From Actinomycetota bacterium (GTDB lineage: Bacteria > Actinomycetota > Acidimicrobiia > Acidimicrobiales > Acidimicrobilacustridaceae), in the NCBI GenBank assembly GCA_009700115.1, contig WLMU01000009.1, positions 1-41,675 of the forward strand: a DNA stretch of 41,675 nucleotides, given 5' to 3'. Position numbers and translations under genes: made by a program. The notes under the pieces were generated by a model. It was not told where the DNA came from and searched no databases. It saw nothing but the letters and a program-made list of their open reading frames with translations. Shown here piece after piece: positions 39,913-41,675 of the stretch. How positions within the stretch are numbered: position 1 is the first letter of the stretch; each line of letters begins with the position of its first letter.

Positions 39913-41675
39913 GTGCTTAAAAAGATCCTCATCGCCAACCGCGGCGAAATCGCTGTCCGTGTCATCCGCGCCTGTCAGGAAATGGGCATCGCCACCGTGG
40001 CGGTCTACTCCGACCTTGACCGTGACGCCCTCCATGTTCGCCTCGCTGACGAGGCCTACTCACTCGGCGGCACCACCGCCGCGGAGAGTTACCTCAACAC
40101 CGAATTGATCCTCGATGTCATCGAGCGCAGCGGTGCTGACGGCGTGCATCCTGGTTATGGCTTCTTCTCAGAGAACACCGACTTCGCCCGCGCCATCACC
40201 GAACGCGGTGTCACGTTTATCGGCCCGCCTCCTGGTGCGATCGAAATCATGGGCGACAAAGTTTCAAGTCGTATCGCCGCACAAGCTGCCGGAGTGCAAG
40301 GCGTTCCGGGAACCACTGAATTTCTCAAAGATTCTTCTGAAGTAGTTGCGTTCGGTAAAGCTCATGGTTGGCCAGTTGCGATTAAAGCGGCCTACGGCGG
40401 CGGCGGTCGCGGCATGCGCGTTGTTCGCAGCGAAGACGAAGCGGCCGAGGCATTCGACTCCGCCCAGAGCGAAGCACTCAAAGGCTTTGGTCGCGACGAG
40501 TGCTACGTCGAGCGCTATCTCACATGGCCTCGCCACATCGAAATGCAGATCATCGCCGACACCCATGGCAACTGCGTCTGGATCGCCGAGCGCGATTGTT
40601 CGGCCCAGCGTCGTCATCAGAAACTCGTTGAAGAGAGCCCGGCACCGAACTTCCCCCCAGAAATTCGTCAAGCAATGGGCGATGCCGCGGTAACGGTCGC
40701 CAAGGCCTGCGGTTACGTCAACGCCGGCACTGTCGAATTCCTGTTCCAAGACGGCGAGTTCTTCTTCCTCGAGATGAACACTCGCCTTCAGGTTGAACAT
40801 CCCGTTACCGAAATGGTCTCGGGCATTGACCTTGTTGCCGAACAGATTCGTGTTGCATCTGGACTCCCCCTTTCGATCACGCAGGAATCAATCGAACTTC
40901 GTGGTCACGCAATCGAAATTCGTATCAACGCTGAAGATCCAGCTCAGGGCAAGTTCCTCCCCTCCCCCGGCCACATCACCACGCTGGTTCCTCCGGCTGG
41001 TTTCGGCACCCGCTGGGATGGCGGCTACGAATCAGGCGACACCGTCAGCCAGTACTACGACAACCTTGTCGGCAAGCTCATCTGTTGGGGTGCTGATCGA
41101 GACATCGCGATTCGACGGACCCTTCGCGCGCTTCACGAGTTCCGCATCGAGGGCATCGCCACCACCATTCCTGCCGACCTCGCAATCCTCGAGCATCAGG
41201 ACTTCGTCGACGGCATCCACTCCACGAAGTGGGTCGAAGACACACTTGACCTCAGTAGCGTCGGAAGCACCGCAACGGTCGCCGATGGCGAAACCGAAGC
41301 AAAGGTTCAGCGCGATGTCGACGTTGAAGTCAATGGCAAGCGCTTCTCGGTGAAGGTGTTCGTTCCTGAATCACAGGCTGGCGCGGTTGTTGCCGGCGGT
41401 GCTGCGGGCGGAGCAAGCCGTCCCCGTCGTTCAGCAGGTGCTGGCGCAGGAGCGGGCGCAGGTTCCGGTTCCGTCGCTGTTCCCATGCAGGGAACCATCG
41501 TCAAGCTTCTGGTCGAAGTTGGCCAGGAAGTTGAAGCTGGCGCAACCGTCTGCGTGCTCGAAGCCATGAAGATGGAAAACAACATCACTGCCGACAAGGC
41601 CGGCACCGTCAAAGAGATCAAAGTCGCCGTTGGCGATTCGGTTGGCTCTGGCGATGTCGTTGTTGTTATTGAGTA
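39913..41675 (+). CDS. Acetyl/propionyl-CoA carboxylase alpha chain (biotin carboxylase + BCCP); stop codon cut by window end
   Basis: GTG start VLKKILIANRGEIAVRVIRACQEMGI; biotinyl motif VLEAMKMENNI; frame 1 open to the end, last bases GAG-TA. Not in the ORF list because no stop falls inside the window. Confidence 0.95.
   Translation, partial: MLKKILIANRGEIAVRVIRACQEMGIATVAVYSDLDRDALHVRLADEAYSLGGTTAAESYLNTELILDVIERSGADGVHPGYGFFSENTDFARAITERGVTFIGPPPGAIEIMGDKVSSRIAAQAAGVQGVPGTTEFLKDSSEVVAFGKAHGWPVAIKAAYGGGGRGMRVVRSEDEAAEAFDSAQSEALKGFGRDECYVERYLTWPRHIEMQIIADTHGNCVWIAERDCSAQRRHQKLVEESPAPNFPPEIRQAMGDAAVTVAKACGYVNAGTVEFLFQDGEFFFLEMNTRLQVEHPVTEMVSGIDLVAEQIRVASGLPLSITQESIELRGHAIEIRINAEDPAQGKFLPSPGHITTLVPPAGFGTRWDGGYESGDTVSQYYDNLVGKLICWGADRDIAIRRTLRALHEFRIEGIATTIPADLAILEHQDFVDGIHSTKWVEDTLDLSSVGSTATVADGETEAKVQRDVDVEVNGKRFSVKVFVPESQAGAVVAGGAAGGASRPRRSAGAGAGAGAGSGSVAVPMQGTIVKLLVEVGQEVEAGATVCVLEAMKMENNITADKAGTVKEIKVAVGDSVGSGDVVVVIE

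Noticed and set aside
39317-40108. 263-aa + strand ORF
   Set aside because: Antisense to birA and out of frame with the carboxylase gene.
41395-41470. GC-rich Ala/Gly repeat (AGAGAGAGSG) as a possible regulatory repeat
   Set aside because: It encodes the flexible linker between biotin carboxylase and BCCP domains, a common feature.

Overview
The window is gene-dense chromosomal core sequence from a GC-rich actinobacterium. Gene content and order look like an Acidimicrobiia-type lineage; the taxonomy is inference. I see no CRISPR array, transposase, prophage, tRNA or rRNA. Main blocks are: an ABC-F ATPase 3' end; prfB-secA-comF; SDR; ahcY with a structured leader; SIS isomerase, Trm112-like, manB, GT2 and a large membrane protein; CPBP protease, DUF3499 and ftsH; a GT2-membrane fusion with a DUF5719-like protein and a thioredoxin-like protein; a GDP-sugar, glycosyltransferase and coenzyme F420 block (rmd, gmd, cofD, cofE, FkbM, epimerase, GDP-mannose pyrophosphorylase, three GT4s, fcl, LCP); pabB and pabC; and divergent birA and acetyl/propionyl-CoA carboxylase alpha. 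Most genes are recognisable families. The best leads for something under-described are: (1) a ~95-nt structured 5' leader directly before ahcY; (2) a recurrent leaderless-promoter arrangement (TANNNT 6-8 nt before the start codon); (3) a short ORF (22889-23110) with its own leaderless-type promoter ahead of a glycosyltransferase; (4) a nearly complete route from fructose-6-P to GDP-D-rhamnose and GDP-L-fucose, interleaved with F420 genes. I found no convincing new defence or mobile system.
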